Shown: positions 23,341 to 35,525, counted from the stretch's first letter. The stretch is DNA of 64,000 bases from Dendrobium chrysotoxum (GCA_019925795.1 CM034310.1:27184520-27248519), one strand, 5' to 3'. Notes: generated by a model not told the origin, from the sequence alone. Numbers and translations are program-made.

Positions 23341-24186
23341 TTCTCTCTCTTAGAGTCGACTAAGTTCAGTAAAGTTGAATAATTAACTTGCTGTTGGAGT
23401 TGTTCTTTAGTTCAGTAAAGTTGCTATTCAAATTCTGATGTATAATTTGGCTGCTGGGTTTTCTTCTGTGGTCTGTTTCTGCTATTCGACTACTGCTTTT
23501 TGAAGGCATGTTTTTGTTGTTATAAAATTCTTTAGTGTACTTCTAGGTTTTCTTCTATTATTATTCTCATTACCTGCTTCATTTGATCATTTGTGGTCAA
23601 AATTTTGATAAGTTGATCATTTATGATTTGTTGTTTTGATAAGTTGATTTTTGTTATCAGACTATTTGAGCCTTGGAATTGGTGATTGCTGTATTGCTAA
23701 AACCTATTGTCATTTACCCATATATTATCTATAGTTTTATGAAGAGATGATGATTAACCTTCTAAAATGAAAGTGAGAATCATATCAGCGTAAGTGTTAT
23801 TATAATTCACAATGAGGTGACATTTATATTCTCTTAAAATGAGCAGATACTATCTTATTGAAAGAACATATATTAAGTTAATACAAATTATCACCTTGGA
23901 TGGTAATATGTTAATATTCACCTCAATGACCTCATTATGTGATTAATGATTTGGAGGGTTTAATTTGAGCAATATGAGCAATATATTAAAGTTTGCAAGT
24001 TTGCAACCTATATAACTGGTTTTGTTGTAGTTAAATCTATATCATGATTCATGATTGAAGACAACTAGACAGGTCATTGAAGGCTTGAAGCAGTTATTTC
24101 GAGGAGCTTTTCATCATATCATCCCAGTATAATTTATTGTTTCCAAATTTAGATTTATTATAAACTCTTTTTTAGTTTATAAATTG

Positions 24187-24300
24187 GGTTGAGTTTGTAT
24201 TTAAAATGAGCAATTGAATTGTAAGTGATTTGTAAATGAGTTAAGTTTGTAATTGAAATGAGCAATTGAGTTATAAGTGATTTGTAAATTGTAAATGATC
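24187..24300. repeat. Two tandem copies of a 55-bp AT-rich unit
   Basis: The phrase ATGAGCAATTGA(A/G)TT(G/A)TAAGTGATTTG recurs with flanking sequence at about 24,208 and 24,263. It is non-coding. Confidence 0.7.
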
Positions 24301-24424
24301 TCATATGTAGTAAATTTAAATTTGTTGTAAAATAACTAAATAAGTATTTAAATTTGTGAAACAATTTGTTCATATTTTATTAATTTTTATTTTTTATAAT
24401 TCTAATATGATATTATTGTATATT

Positions 24425-24600
24425 CAAATTTATCGGGTCGTGTCTAGTTGACCTTGACCCATCGCGGGTCAGGTTCGGTCTAAAAAATCAACTTGTTTAC
24501 AAAAATGGGTCGGGTTTGGGTCGGGTCAAACAATGCCAAGTCAGATTTGGGTTGGACCCGAACCCGACCCATAACCCACTTTTGACGATCCTGGACGAGT
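24425..24600. repeat. GC-rich GGGTCGGGTC-type element, possible MITE
   Basis: A compact block has GGGTCGGGTTTGGGTCGGGTC on one arm and ACCCGAACCCGACCC on the other, forming an imperfect inverted repeat within AT-rich DNA. Such blocks often belong to plant hAT-type MITEs, but I find no convincing terminal repeat or duplication here. Confidence 0.35.
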
Positions 24601-24689
24601 TATAAATAACCCTTCACGGTGTTTCTATTGCTGAAATGTGTCATGGATTATTTTTCTCAAGGTTTTCTAAAACACTACTTATGAGAACT
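24600..24689 (-). pseudogene. Start of gag of Sirevirus-like element C, truncated
   Basis: On the minus strand the 90 bases after the primer-binding site align with the leader and gag start of element A: ATCCATG, a diverged Asn/Ile-rich stretch, then a GGTTATT phrase. The similarity ends near 24,600, so only the first 15 or so codons remain. Confidence 0.55.
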
Positions 24690-24701
24690 GCACTAATACC
24701 A
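24690..24701 (-). promoter_or_regulatory. Primer-binding site of element C, two changes from consensus
   Basis: The minus strand reads TGGTATTAGTGC against TGGTATCAGAGC. It sits 10 bases inside the LTR end, the same spacing as element A. Confidence 0.75.
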
Positions 24702-24711
24702 ATTGAAAGTT

Positions 24712-26406
24712 TGATATAGGATGTTAAGCCTAAGTGAACTGTACCTAGGCATACCAAGAGGGGTTGAATTAGTAGTTTTAAAAACTAACTGCTAACTTTA
24801 AAACACAAAACTTATATTTTTGAATTTTTTAATAATTCAAAAATAAGTAATACTTTCACCTGATGTGGAAGCTAATAAATTAATCAAAGGTTATAATAAT
24901 GGTGATGATAGTCTAATCAACACATTGATATATCAATCACTAATTTTTAATAAGCAATTATCACATAAAAATATATAGAAAAAGTAAAGTATAAAAAAAT
25001 GAAAATTAAAATCAACACACTAGAATTTTATAGTGGTTCAGTTAAATAATGACCTACATCCACTCTCCGGAGTCCTCCTCTCTGAGTATTTCACTAAACC
25101 TTTAGTGTCTCTCCTTTAGCCCCCATAGCTAACCGGAGAAGGTCTTACAATCTTTTCACCAACCCGGTGCGGTAGAGAGCCTCGACATCTTTTTCACCCT
25201 CCTGATGAAGGCAGAGAACCTTGACCTCTTTTTCACCCTTCTGGTGAAGGAAGAGAACCTTGACTCCTTTTTCACCCTCCAGGTGCTGATCATCTTCATA
25301 GAGCCACCTAAGAAATCCAACAATACACTTGGAGGTAATAAGGCTGAAGCTTGCCCAGACCAACCATGTGAAACCCCTCACACTCCTTCTCCCTCACACA
25401 CATCTTCCCCTTTCTCCTTCCTAAAGCTCTCAATGATCTCTTCTCCAAGCTCTCTCTCCAGAAAACTCAAACTGGCAAAGACTTGAAACAAGTCTAATGA
25501 GAGAGCTTAAATTTAAAGCTTCAAAAAAAAGCTCTAAACTTCAATTATGCCGACACAGATCATATAATATGTTAATATATCATACAATATGGTTAGGTCA
25601 AATAAGCCTATTAGTACTATATGAAGAATAAGGTGTTATACCATCAGTTCAAGAAATTGAGCTGATCGTCTAGTACGATTTGAGCATCGTCTAGTATAAT
25701 TAGTTCAAATAACTTGGATTATCATCCCGTATGATTTTCCACAAATAAATATTATCCCATGTAAAGATAGGATCATACAGTATGATTGGTCTCAATCGTC
25801 CTGCATGATCTGACTGGATCAATTAATCTAAAATCATCTCCTAATTATAGGATTAATTTAGGCAAGATTTAATTATATTGTATAATATGATACCTATCGT
25901 ACAGTACGATTAGTACAAAATTTAAATTTTAAAATATTTCCTAAATTATAATTGGCAGTGGAGATCTTATTTTCAACTGATCATCCTATACGGTCTAGAT
26001 TGTTTAGTATGATTAGTTCAAATAGCTTTAATTATACAATTAATTATTTTAATGATTACCTAAATAACTGATCATCCAGTACAATGTACATCGTACAGTA
26101 TGATTAGTTCAAAAAATTACACTTCTTATTTTCTCTCTATCTCACTCCCCTGAGTATGTGTGTGTGCATGATCGCCAAGTTTAGCATCCACCAAGTACAC
26201 GACTTGACTCAAGAAATATAAAAATAAATAAAAATAGAAAATACAGACTCTTTAAGACACTTAACCCTATTCTACCCAGTCTTGAGTTGATCAATTTGCA
26301 CAGTGTTTGGTGAACCTGAAATGTTAGTGCATAATAAATAACTATGCAATAATAATAGTAATAGGAGATAGCATAGTAAAGAATCCAATAATATTTGTTA
26401 TTATCA
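24712..26406 (-). mobile_element. 5' LTR of Sirevirus-like element C
   Basis: The minus strand begins TGATAATAACAAATATT and ends CTATATCA, paralleling the element A LTR. Shared internal landmarks are CTAACATTTCAGGT near the 5' end, the palindrome cluster, and AACCCCTCTTGG before the 3' end. Only the leader and first gag codons follow, so this is a truncated element rather than a clean solo LTR. A stretch at 25,060-25,300 has three CACCCT(C/T)-type tandem phrases. Confidence 0.75.
25660..26110. repeat. Palindrome cluster in the LTR of element C
   Basis: Variants of ATCGTCTAGTACGAT and GATCGTACAGTACGAT recur near 25,665, 25,690, 25,725, 25,770, 25,795, 25,900, 25,985, 26,065 and 26,095. They are diverged from, but clearly related to, those in element A. 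Confidence 0.75.
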
Positions 26407-28319
26407 AAATCACAAGACCTAGGTCCTGATTTACAACACTTACAATAATAATTTTTAGTCATATGAAGCTCTGTATGGTAGGAAGTGTCATACATGACTA
26501 TCTTGGGCAGAGGAGGGAGAGAGATATTTGATTGGGCCAGCCTTAATTAATGGTGTTATTAAAAAGATTCATTTGATATGAATAGTTTTTTGTAATTTTT
26601 GGATTCCTTGATTTGAAGATATAAAAGGATTTTGAGCTAAAATTGAATAATTAATATAAATATATTTATATCTTTTAAATAATTTATTATTAAAAAAATT
26701 TAAAACATAATGTCTTTTATTTAAATGCCATTTTATTTGCCTAAAGCAGAAAACCAAGCCAGAGAACACGAGATGGAAATTAGGTTAAAAAGAGAGGAGA
26801 GAGAAAAATAAAGCCACATTTTGGAAGTCTTAAAGCCATTTTTGTCAGTCGATACAGTTAAGAAATTTATTTGTCTCGAAGTAGGTCAACTATGTCTATC
26901 TTAAATTTAAAAAATATGCAATTTTATTGAAATTTTTAATTAATATTTTAATTTTGTAATAAAAAAATGGGGATAACTTTGCACTAGTAAAACTTTCACC
27001 TCGTAACTTTAAGATTATGAACATTTTAAATATTTTCTAAAAATTTGACAATAGAAGGTTTAGAATTTATGGGGTTTTTATTGAATAGAAAATTATTTGG
27101 ATTCCAAAGAATAATTTTGTAGTTCAATTAAAGTTTTAAAATAGTGTTTTACATGATCTCAAGTAATTTGGTTATTTTTTAAAAATATATATTTTTTCTT
27201 AGTAGGGTTTTCTATGTTCTATCATTATAAAAAATTATGCAATTCTGACACATGCTCATTTATGCTTTAAATGTTATAATATGATGAAAAATATATGTAT
27301 GTGATTAAATTATATCTAGTGGAAGAGATAAGGTGCCAGAATCTTTTGAGTTTTATTGTGTCAGGATATATTCTGGTGCTTATAAAGCGCATTCTTGTGG
27401 CTATAAGTCATGTTCTGATGTCTACGAGTATATTCTGGTGCTATAAGTATAAAAGTGAGTCATATGAGCCAGAATCATTTGAGATTTTGTCTGGATCTAA
27501 GAAATGTGATATGAACTGTACTGGGATATGAATTTCAATTTATTTATCTGTTCAATATTATTGTTTAAATAATTGGATAACAGCTATGATCTTATTATAT
27601 TTCTCAGTACAGTGATTTATTAGACTGTATTTAATTACTTTTAAATATTCAGGAAAATATTTTATAAAAGAATTTGAAAATTTAGATCACTTTGTGTGGC
27701 CTACTGAGTTATTATAGCTCAATGTGATTTTGCTTCTAGTTTTCAGGATCTAGAAAAGGGAAGGTGCTTGTTAACTAGCAGTTCATGATAAGATATGAGT
27801 TTATTGATATTTCTCTATTTTAATTTTTGTACAATCATGACTAGTTTATTGTTCAGTTATGTATTTTGTTCATAGCCATGTATTATAGTTTATACATTTT
27901 GATGGAATGAAAATAATCTTGTTGATGAGTTTATTTTTAGTACTTAAATATTTTAGTAGCTATATAGTCTATAGTTTATTTAAAATGAATAGTGAAAGAG
28001 AATCTGAAATATTCTAAAACTAAGCTTGGGATTTGCCTATCATAGCTCAATATGATAGGACCTATCCTAGTCGGGTTAACTTGTGACAGGTATCATTCAT
28101 AATATATTTTAATTAAAATACTCTTAAAATATAATAAGTAATAATTTTTCTTGAACTTTATTCAGCCCTATATATATCATATACAATTTTAATAAAAAAA
28201 ATAACTATTTAAAAAAATGAGAGAGAGAGAGAGAGAGAAAGAGAATTTAAATTAAGAATATATATTTCATTAGATTACAAAAATTGTATTACTTGACTAT
28301 AAAATGATTTCATCACCTA
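26407..28319. other. AT-rich intergenic DNA without recognisable genes
   Basis: I see only scattered short open stretches without codon structure, a (GA)n run at 28,216-28,240, and no RNA gene. The region may contain fragments of old repeats that I cannot classify. Confidence 0.5.
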
Positions 28320-28337
28320 CGCTCACCCTTTTTTTTT

Positions 28338-28528
28338 GATGATAAGGAACTGTCCTCTGACACCTCCGGGCTAGCCGAGAGAGCTTGGAGGTCCGTAAAC
28401 CCCAGTCGACCTGAACTAGCTACCCACACCATTAGAACCCATGGCTGACGCATTTTGGATCCCCCCGAAGGGGGTGCTGTCGCCCGAGGGAATCAAACCC
28501 AGGATGGGGGTACCCACCCGTGCTCGTT
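28338..28528 (-). mobile_element. tRNA-derived SINE with A-tail and direct repeats
   Basis: The minus strand starts at 28,528 with a region like a pol III A box (GAGCACGGGTGG), then a good B box GGTTTGATTCC at about 28,491-28,501. A body of about 190 bp ends in an A run (T run on the plus strand at 28,331-28,337). It is flanked by CGCTCACCCTTT at 28,320-28,331 and 28,529-28,540, a 10-12 bp duplication made by LINE-type integration. No LINE partner can be assigned. Confidence 0.85.
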
Positions 28529-28537
28529 CGCTCACCC

Positions 28538-28540
<3 letters not shown>

Positions 28541-28578
<38 letters not shown>
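28541..28578. repeat. (AT)n microsatellite beside the SINE
   Basis: About 19 AT units directly follow the SINE target duplication. Confidence 0.95.
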
Positions 28579-28579
<1 letters not shown>

Positions 28580-28581
<2 letters not shown>

Positions 28582-30095
28582 CAACATGCACTGAACAACA
28601 AAATAATAATTAGTGCAATAGATATTTTATAGTGTAATTTTAAAATTGGATTCAAACTCATTTAAAAATGAGAAGTTAAATTTTATGTCTTACAATAGTA
28701 CAAGTTTTAGAAATATGGCCGTTGTTTATTTTCTTGGGAAAATATGCTCAAAAGTTTTTTTTACCAAAACACCACAACTATATTTGTGTCCAAATAAAAT
28801 TTGAAGAGACCCTCAAGCATGTCATGCAAACTTTTGAGTGAGAAGCTATTCAACCCTTCATTTTACTAGTGCCTTTCTGGCTCTAGTGATCATCATTTGC
28901 ATGTGAATAGTTTTAGAACAAAGTTTTAATCTACATTTACGACTAGCTATTCAAAGTTAGTGATAGTCATATTTGCTTATTTAGGTGTAAAAATGTCATA
29001 TGCACTTTAAACTCTAGACCCATCATGATATTAGGCATCACATTTCCTTCTTTGAATGTTTATTTAATATAAATTGAACAATGTTCAAACCTTATTCATA
29101 TTTTTGAATAAGGTTCTATTTGAATAAGGTTCTAAGAACATTTAAAGGAGGTTCGATAGAGGTTGGAACAAGGTTCAAGCAATATAATGATTAATCATTA
29201 TTTGAATAATGATCAATCAACATTTGAATAAAATTTGATCAATAATTAAAGCAAAACGTGTGATGTCTAATGTCATTTAGACTTATGGTTTAGAGTGCAA
29301 ACACGGCTAAAGAATATTCGATTCTAATAGAATAAAGTTTGCACATGATTAAGCAATATTAGTGCAACATTCCAATAAGATTTAAGCATAATATGTAGAG
29401 AGGCATTACAGTTCTTGGGTTATATATAAAGTTGAGGGTGTGATGAAGAAAATTATTAGATAATTTAATGCTAATGATCTCATTCTGTTCAACATTGGAG
29501 GCAATGATGCAACATTTTACATTGTTAAATTTTGAACTTATCAATATTTGACAAATGTGATGTTGAATATCAATGAAAAGGTGGGCCTTTTGTAGTAACT
29601 TTCATCACAAATAGAATAACTCACTATTATATTTTGCTTGTTGGAATGGTTTGAATCCTAATGATCTTCAAGAGTTCACTTTCATATGTGTAAGCTATTC
29701 TAGTTTATAGTTGTTGACCACCTTTTTGGCATCGGTCACCTCCACAATCTTATCACTTGCATTTGATAGGTTGATCCACTTTCCTGCATGTTGCAACATT
29801 GTGTCTGATGAAGGGTCAAATTGTGTGTTTTACCTCGATTCATTATTGGCTTTAAAATTTATTCCTTTTGATCACATATTATCTGTAATTATATTTGAAG
29901 ATATATGTAGTCAAGTCGATGTTGATTTGATAAGTATTTTATGAGTTTGAGCCTTTATCACTTGTGTTCATTCTGCTCATTATTTTTTTTATCGAGACCT
30001 CATTTTGCCAAAAGAATCACATTGTTGCGTCTGGCGACTCATTGAGGCAAATGAAATGAGCTCATTCATGCTCGAATCGATGTAGTTTGATGTGT
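28580..30095. other. AT-rich intergenic DNA with GTTC/GAAC-rich low-complexity block
   Basis: No gene is recognised. At 29,075-29,240 short phrases like GAATAAGGTTCTA and GTTCAA repeat irregularly. A similar block occurs at 45,365-45,560. Confidence 0.45.
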
Positions 30096-30104
30096 GTCGA
30101 GGAG
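30096..30104. repeat. Left 9-bp target duplication of the Mutator-like element
   Basis: GTCGAGGAG lies here and GTCGAGAAG at 38,970-38,978, matching at 8 of 9 positions. A 9-bp duplication is diagnostic of Mutator-superfamily transposition. Confidence 0.85.
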
Positions 30105-30188
30105 GAGAGATTATTCTATTCGAATTTTGAATGTAGAGATACATCCGGACGCCAATAAAATTGTTACACATGGTTTGCCTATGTGGAT
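30105..30188 (+). repeat. Left terminal inverted repeat of the MULE
   Basis: It starts GAGAGATTATTCTATTCG and contains TCCGGACGCCAATAAAAT, which is identical in the right repeat. It runs to GTGGAT, with no gaps against the other end. Confidence 0.9.
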
Positions 30189-30349
30189 GATGCCCAACCT
30201 GACTCGGTCCAAATCATTTGTCTAGAAGCCCGACCAGTCCAAATGTTAAATTTAGAGTTGGTGCTTATTTTTTCAGGATTTCAGGCACGAATCACCGCAA
30301 TATATTAGGCTTTTTTTAGGGAAAAAAACTAACAAAAGTGTCGATAAAG

Positions 30350-30432
30350 ATGAAGATTGAGAAGAATGATGAGGAGGATGTTTCTTTTTATGAGCAGACG
30401 ATATTCTCATAGGGCACGAAAGTCAAAAATAG
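30350..30432 (+). pseudogene. Possible first coding exon of the MULE transposase gene
   Basis: An ATG at 30,350 opens MKIEKNDEEDVSFYE, an acidic start similar in character to FAR1-family N-termini. It ends at a plausible splice donor AG|GTATGC. An in-frame TAG lies at about 30,410. The phase does not match the next exon directly, so the link is weak. I see nothing else coding between here and 31,569. Confidence 0.3.
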
Positions 30433-31320
30433 GTATGCAGACATCCAGCAGGAAATGAGCTCCCAGGAAGCAGAACAGTTAATGAAGTGCAACCAAAGGG
30501 AAAGTTCAGCTTATCGATAAAGTTCGCCACCTTCCATATTTTCTTTACAGCAATGTAGCCATTATGCATGTTTAACCTCTTTTATTATTGTCATTATGTT
30601 GTTACCTGTATCCTGTATCTCTACTGTTGTTTGTCAGGCTTTTGGTTGAGTTGGTTGTGGTGGCCATTTGGCTATATCTCCTATTTCTCCTAATATTAAT
30701 GGCCATTTATTATTGTTTGGACCTAATTTATTACTTTCTCTATTACTGGTATGACCATCTTCTCTATATAAGCTTGTTCGAAGTTTACTTCTTCCCTTGC
30801 CTTGTAATGGAATGTGGTGTGGGGTTTTTACAAAATCTTCATCTATGTATGCACTGCATATTTTCTGTTTATTTGTAACTACACAACAAATACGCAGCAA
30901 TCCTCACTATCCGGTGAACCAATATTTCTATCTCTTCATGGAATTCTAGTGCTGATGGTTTAGTAAAATTGAGTGCCTAAATCATTAGCATAAGAATTGC
31001 CATGAAGAGTCACATTACAATATATGGGGAGACCTGATAGTCAAGATTTGTTGCATATTCGCTCTATTGTTGCACTAAGCAGCAAATACATAGTTGAAAT
31101 TTTTTTCAAAAATCATATACTGCATTCCATTCCATGCAAGGGTAGAAGTAAACTTCGAACAAGCAATAAAAGACTCATTTATCAATAATGTACCTAACGT
31201 TAAATTGTAATTTATTATAGAAGAAAGGAACATCTGCTCATAGGTTTTTATTTCTTAATTTATTTTTTAGCTCTTTCAGGCAGTAGTGAGCTGAAGGTAC
31301 CTTAAGTACTTTGTAAAATA

Positions 31321-31565
31321 TTTTACTGCTTAATTACTGCGCATTTTTTGTGTATTTGTTGTGTATTTTTTATATATTTACTGTTTAATTACTGCATATT
31401 TATTGCGTATTTATTAGTATTTGTTACACATTTTCTATGTATTTACTGTTTAATTACTGCATATTTGTTACATATTTTCTGTGTAATTACTAGATTTATT
31501 TCTTATTTGTTTGGGGTTTTCTGCATATTTGCTGCTTAATTACTACGTATTTATTGCTTACTTAT
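31321..31565 (+). repeat. Degenerate TGCGTATTTACTG-type array before the FAR1 exon
   Basis: Phrases such as TTACTGCGCATTTTTTGTGTA, TTTACTGTTTAATTACTGCA and TTGCGTATTTATT repeat every 12-25 bases up to a splice acceptor TTATCAG at 31,568. A related array, in inverted orientation, precedes the Ulp1 exon at 38,150-38,430. Confidence 0.65.
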
Positions 31566-33230
31566 CAGGACCTTTATGTTAATAAGAAAGAGGCATACGA
31601 GGCTTACTGTAATTATGGCCATAATCTTGGTTTTAGTGTTCGTAAGGATCATCTCAGTTTCTGGCTAAATTCCAAAAAAATAAAATCTAGAGACTTTGTT
31701 TGTTCAAAAACTAGTTTTAAGAAGATGCCTGATCTTAATATTGAAATAAAATATCGAAAATCAAACACCCAAACTGGTTGTCCAGCTATGATTAGGTTTA
31801 TAGTGGATGAAGCTAGATATTGGAAGGTTAAAAAATTTATTAAAAACTACAATTATGATTTGCCTAGGGCAGAAGACCGACATCTACTTAGATCATGTAG
31901 GAATGTGTGCGATGAAAAAGCTTCAGTTCTTAAATCAATGATAGAAGCTGGGATAAGAGCCATTGATGCATTTTCCTTCCTTGCTGATGAAGTTGGAGGT
32001 GTCCAGAATATTGAATTCACTAAGAGGGACGCGTACGACTTAATTCAAAAAATAAAAAGAGCAAAGATTGAATTTGGGGGCACTAATACTTTGATTTGGT
32101 TATTTAAAGAACGTCAAGTTGATGACAACATGTTGGCTTTGGATGTCCAAATTAATGAATTTGATAGATTGTTAAATTTTTTTTAGGTTAATGAGATTGG
32201 TAGATAGATTATGACTACTTTTGTGATGTGGTACTTTTTGATACAAGTTATAGGCTTAAAAAGTATAATTTGGTATGCGCATCATTTATCGGGGTCAATA
32301 ATCATTGGCAAAATATTTTGCTTGGGGTGGCCTTCTTGTCAGAAGAGATGATTGAATCATTTACGTGACTGTTTACAACTTTTGTGTGAATGATGGGTGA
32401 TAAACATCCAAAAATAATATTTACGGATCAAAATCAGGTAATGGCTAGGACCATAGAAATTGCATTACCTCATACTCGTCATAGACTGTGCCAATGACAT
32501 ATCAGTAAAAAGGCTCCATCAAAAGTATCGTGTTTCAATAGCAACAATAAAGTCAAAGGCCTCTTCCATAAGTATTTGAGCCAACGTGACTCTGAGGAGG
32601 AGTTTGAGAATACATGGGTTGAAATGATCATAGAAGGGAACCTCCATGATCATGTTTGGTTGGAGGATCTTTATAGGATAAGGAATAAGTGGTCAACATC
32701 ATTCAATAAGGATTATTTTAACATGGGTATTCTATCGACAAGCGTAGCGAGTCTACTAATAATATGTGTCATGACATTTTTAAGCCCATAAGTTTTATAA
32801 CTGATTATTTTTTGGGTTTAGAGAAGGTGATGAGAAATTGGCGTCGAAATGAACAGGATGAGGATTACAAATACAACTAGTCTAAAATAGAACCTGTAAT
32901 AAAAAGCTACCAATATTAAAGCAAGTTGCTCAATTTTATTCAAGGAAATTATATTATTTTTTTGAACAAAATTTTTTACAGGGTATGGGTGTAAGGAGTA
33001 TAGAGTTTATATCCTGTGATTCTTCAAAATTTTTTATCTCTTGCACAGAGAAAAATGATCATTCTAATCCTTGGGTTGTTGATTTTGATGCACAGAATGG
33101 AAACATTCAATGCTCCTACAAGAAGTTTAAAATGATGGGTATACTGTGTTCTCCCTGCATGAGAGTTTGAGGTAGATGGATATTATGAAAATCCCCGAGA
33201 AGCACCTACTGATGCGATGGTCAGCAAGAG

Positions 33231-33233
<3 letters not shown>

Positions 33234-33277
<44 letters not shown>
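33234..33277. repeat. (AT)n microsatellite inside the transposase pseudogene
   Basis: About 22 AT units interrupt the region after the SWIM-like block. This is clear decay of the coding sequence. Confidence 0.95.
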
Positions 33278-33280
<3 letters not shown>

Positions 33281-33688
33281 GGCCAAAATTTGAAAGGATG
33301 TTCTTAGAATAATTCTAAAGCTAGTAGCAAATTCATATTCAGAAATTATATCAGTAGATTTGCATATGAAATTAGCACATGAGCGCAACTGAATGAGGAG
33401 GCTGAATAATACATATTGGCTGCGATGAAGGATATATCTGAAAATATCAATTTGATTGTTCATGGGAAGAGAAAGAACAACAAGTTTGCACAAGGTTGCA
33501 TTGCAAAACCGAAAGATCCTCTAAAGCATAGGATTAAAGGCATATCGAATGCTAGGCTGAAAAGCCACTGGGAAAAGAAGAAGAAGAGTATGATTTTGTA
33601 TATTATGATATATTCTAAATAAAATTTTTAACAGGGAAATTATCCGTGATGAAAAACACAACATAAGTAACTACACCTTCAAAGTAGT

Positions 33689-34098
33689 GTAATTTCACAA
33701 GCATGCCTGAATGCTTAACCGAGGAATTCATAAATGGCGTACACTCCAGTCAGCCATCAGCTAAGTAGTGTAATTTTACAAGTATGCTAGAGTGCTTCAT
33801 CGAGGAATTCATAGTCGGTGAACTGTCTAGTCAGGCATCAGTAAAGCAGCATAATTTCACAAGCATGATCGAGTGCTTCACCGAGTAATTCATATCCAGC
33901 ATACCGTCTAATCAGGCATCAGTAAAACAGTGTAATTTCATAAGCATACCAGAGTGCTTCACCAAGGAATTCATTGCCGGCGTACCGTCCAGACAGGCAT
34001 CAGTAAAGCGAAAGCAGCGTAATTTCACAAGCATGCCCGAGTGCTTCACCGAGGAATATATAAAAGGTGTATCCTCCAATAAGCCATCAGCTAGATAC
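33689..34098 (+). repeat. Five tandem 81-bp units encoding a 27-residue repeat
   Basis: Units start at about 33,689, 33,767, 33,848, 33,929 and 34,016. In the coding frame each reads close to NFTSMPECFTEEFI followed by G-x-PS-x-QAS-x-K. Periods are 78-87 bases and mostly multiples of three, so the phase was conserved. The gene ends 13 codons later. This is a coding minisatellite at the transposase C-terminus. Confidence 0.85.
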
Positions 34099-34439
34099 CT
34101 GAAGATGATGATGGATATCATTAAATCAGAGAAATAAATATAATATGTATATTTGTGAAGATTAAAAGTTAATTTAGATACTTAGTTATGCATATTGTAT
34201 GCATACCTTATACGTATACTATGCATATCGAATGAGTATTTACTATATATTTCAACATATCTTATGCATACTCTATGCGTATTTACTTCGTATTTGATGA
34301 AAATAACAAAATCCATAATAAAAATTTCATAATAGATGCTATGCTTTCAAAATAAACATAGCTAAATTATATATTAAAAAGAATAATTATGAGAGATAAT
34401 ACATAATACTTTTTTAATTATATAAATTAAATTTGAAAC

Positions 34440-35525
34440 CACAAGTCAAAAGGTGATGCGTATGTAATGCGTAGTAAATGCGTATGACATGCGTATCATA
34501 TGGGTATTGAGTGCGTATTTATTCAAACAATAGAAAATCATCTAAAGACCAAAGAATCTTCTTTGAATTTCTAAAAATAAGAAATAATTTTCTTATTTAT
34601 AATAAACTCTGATTCAATAAACTTTAAACCCCACTCAATCATTATAACTCTAAAAATCTAAACCCTTAATCCATAACCCTATACTTTAGAAGTATAGCCT
34701 ATATAACATAAGACACTATATTAAATTTGGGTTCACATAATAAAAATTTGGGTTCAGTTTTTTTTTTAAATTATATAAATTAATTTTGAAATTAAAAGTG
34801 ACAAGGTGATACTCATGTAATGTGTATCCAACATGCTTTACATGCGCACCATATGTGTATTCACTGCGCATTTCCTTAAAAAATAGAAAATTCTCTTAAG
34901 ACTAAAGAATCTTCTTTGAATTCCTAAAAATAAGAAATAATTTTCTTATTCATAATAAATTTTGATTCAATAAACTTCAAACCCACTCAATCTTTATAAC
35001 TCTAGAAATCTAAACCTTTAACCATAACCCTATACTTTAGAAAAATAGCCTATATAACATAAGGCACTACATTAAATTTGGGTTCACTTAATAATAATTT
35101 CACACTAGATGCTATGCTCTCAAAACAAATAGCTAAATTATATATTAAAAAGATTATATATGAGATACAATATATAATACTTTTTTTTAATTATATATAT
35201 TAATTTTGAAATAAAAAGTGATAAGGTGATGCGTTTGTAATGCGTATCCTATGCGCTTGACATGCGTACCATATGCGTATTCACTGCATATATTCTCAAA
35301 CAATAAAAGATCCATTAAAGACTAAATAATCTATTTTTAAATTAAAAAAAAAAGAAATAATTTTCTTATTCATAATAAATCCTGATTCAATAAATTTCAA
35401 ACCCACTCAATCTTTATAACTCTAAAAACCTAAACCCTTAACCCATAACCCTATACTTTAGAAGTATAGTCTATATAACATAAGGCACTATATTAAATTT
35501 AGGTTTACTTAATAAAAATTTTCAT
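34440..35525. repeat. Three direct repeats of about 350-420 bp between the two MULE genes
   Basis: Each copy begins AAGGTGAT, followed by TGCGTAT-type phrases, then AGAAATAATTTTCTTATT, AACCCTATACTTTAGAA and TATATAACATAAG, and ends ATTAAATTTGGGTTCAC. Copies start near 34,451, 34,803 and 35,225. They are non-coding and lie where the two convergent genes would terminate. Confidence 0.85.

Larger units (their letters stand above)
31569..34137 (+). pseudogene. FAR1-type MULE transposase, decayed
   Basis: The open block to 32,186 is a FAR1 DNA-binding domain: KKEAYEAYCNYGHNLGFSVR, FVCSKTSF, TGCPAMIRF and YWKVKKFIKNYNYDL. It is followed by a linker ending ERQVDDNML. After a TAG and a one-base shift near 32,205 the MULE catalytic domain follows, with VLFDTSYR (Asp, 32,235), IGVNNHWQNILLGVA and IFTDQN (Asp, 32,425), then PHTRHRLC. 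A SWIM-like Cys block QCSYKKFKMMGILC lies at 33,110-33,155. The C-terminus DPLKHRIKGISNARLKSHW (33,510-33,575) is typical of FAR1-like proteins. Several Trp codons are now stops. An (AT)n run at 33,234-33,277 interrupts it. A 27-residue repeat ends the gene. Confidence 0.88.

Noticed and set aside
28338..28528. Possible tRNA gene because of the B-box-like GGTTTGATTCC
   Set aside because: No cloverleaf can be drawn, and the A-tail plus target duplication identify a SINE.
30588..30900. Overlapping 96- and 88-codon ORFs upstream of the FAR1 exon
   Set aside because: They oppose each other, lack motifs and lie in probable leader or intron sequence of the MULE.
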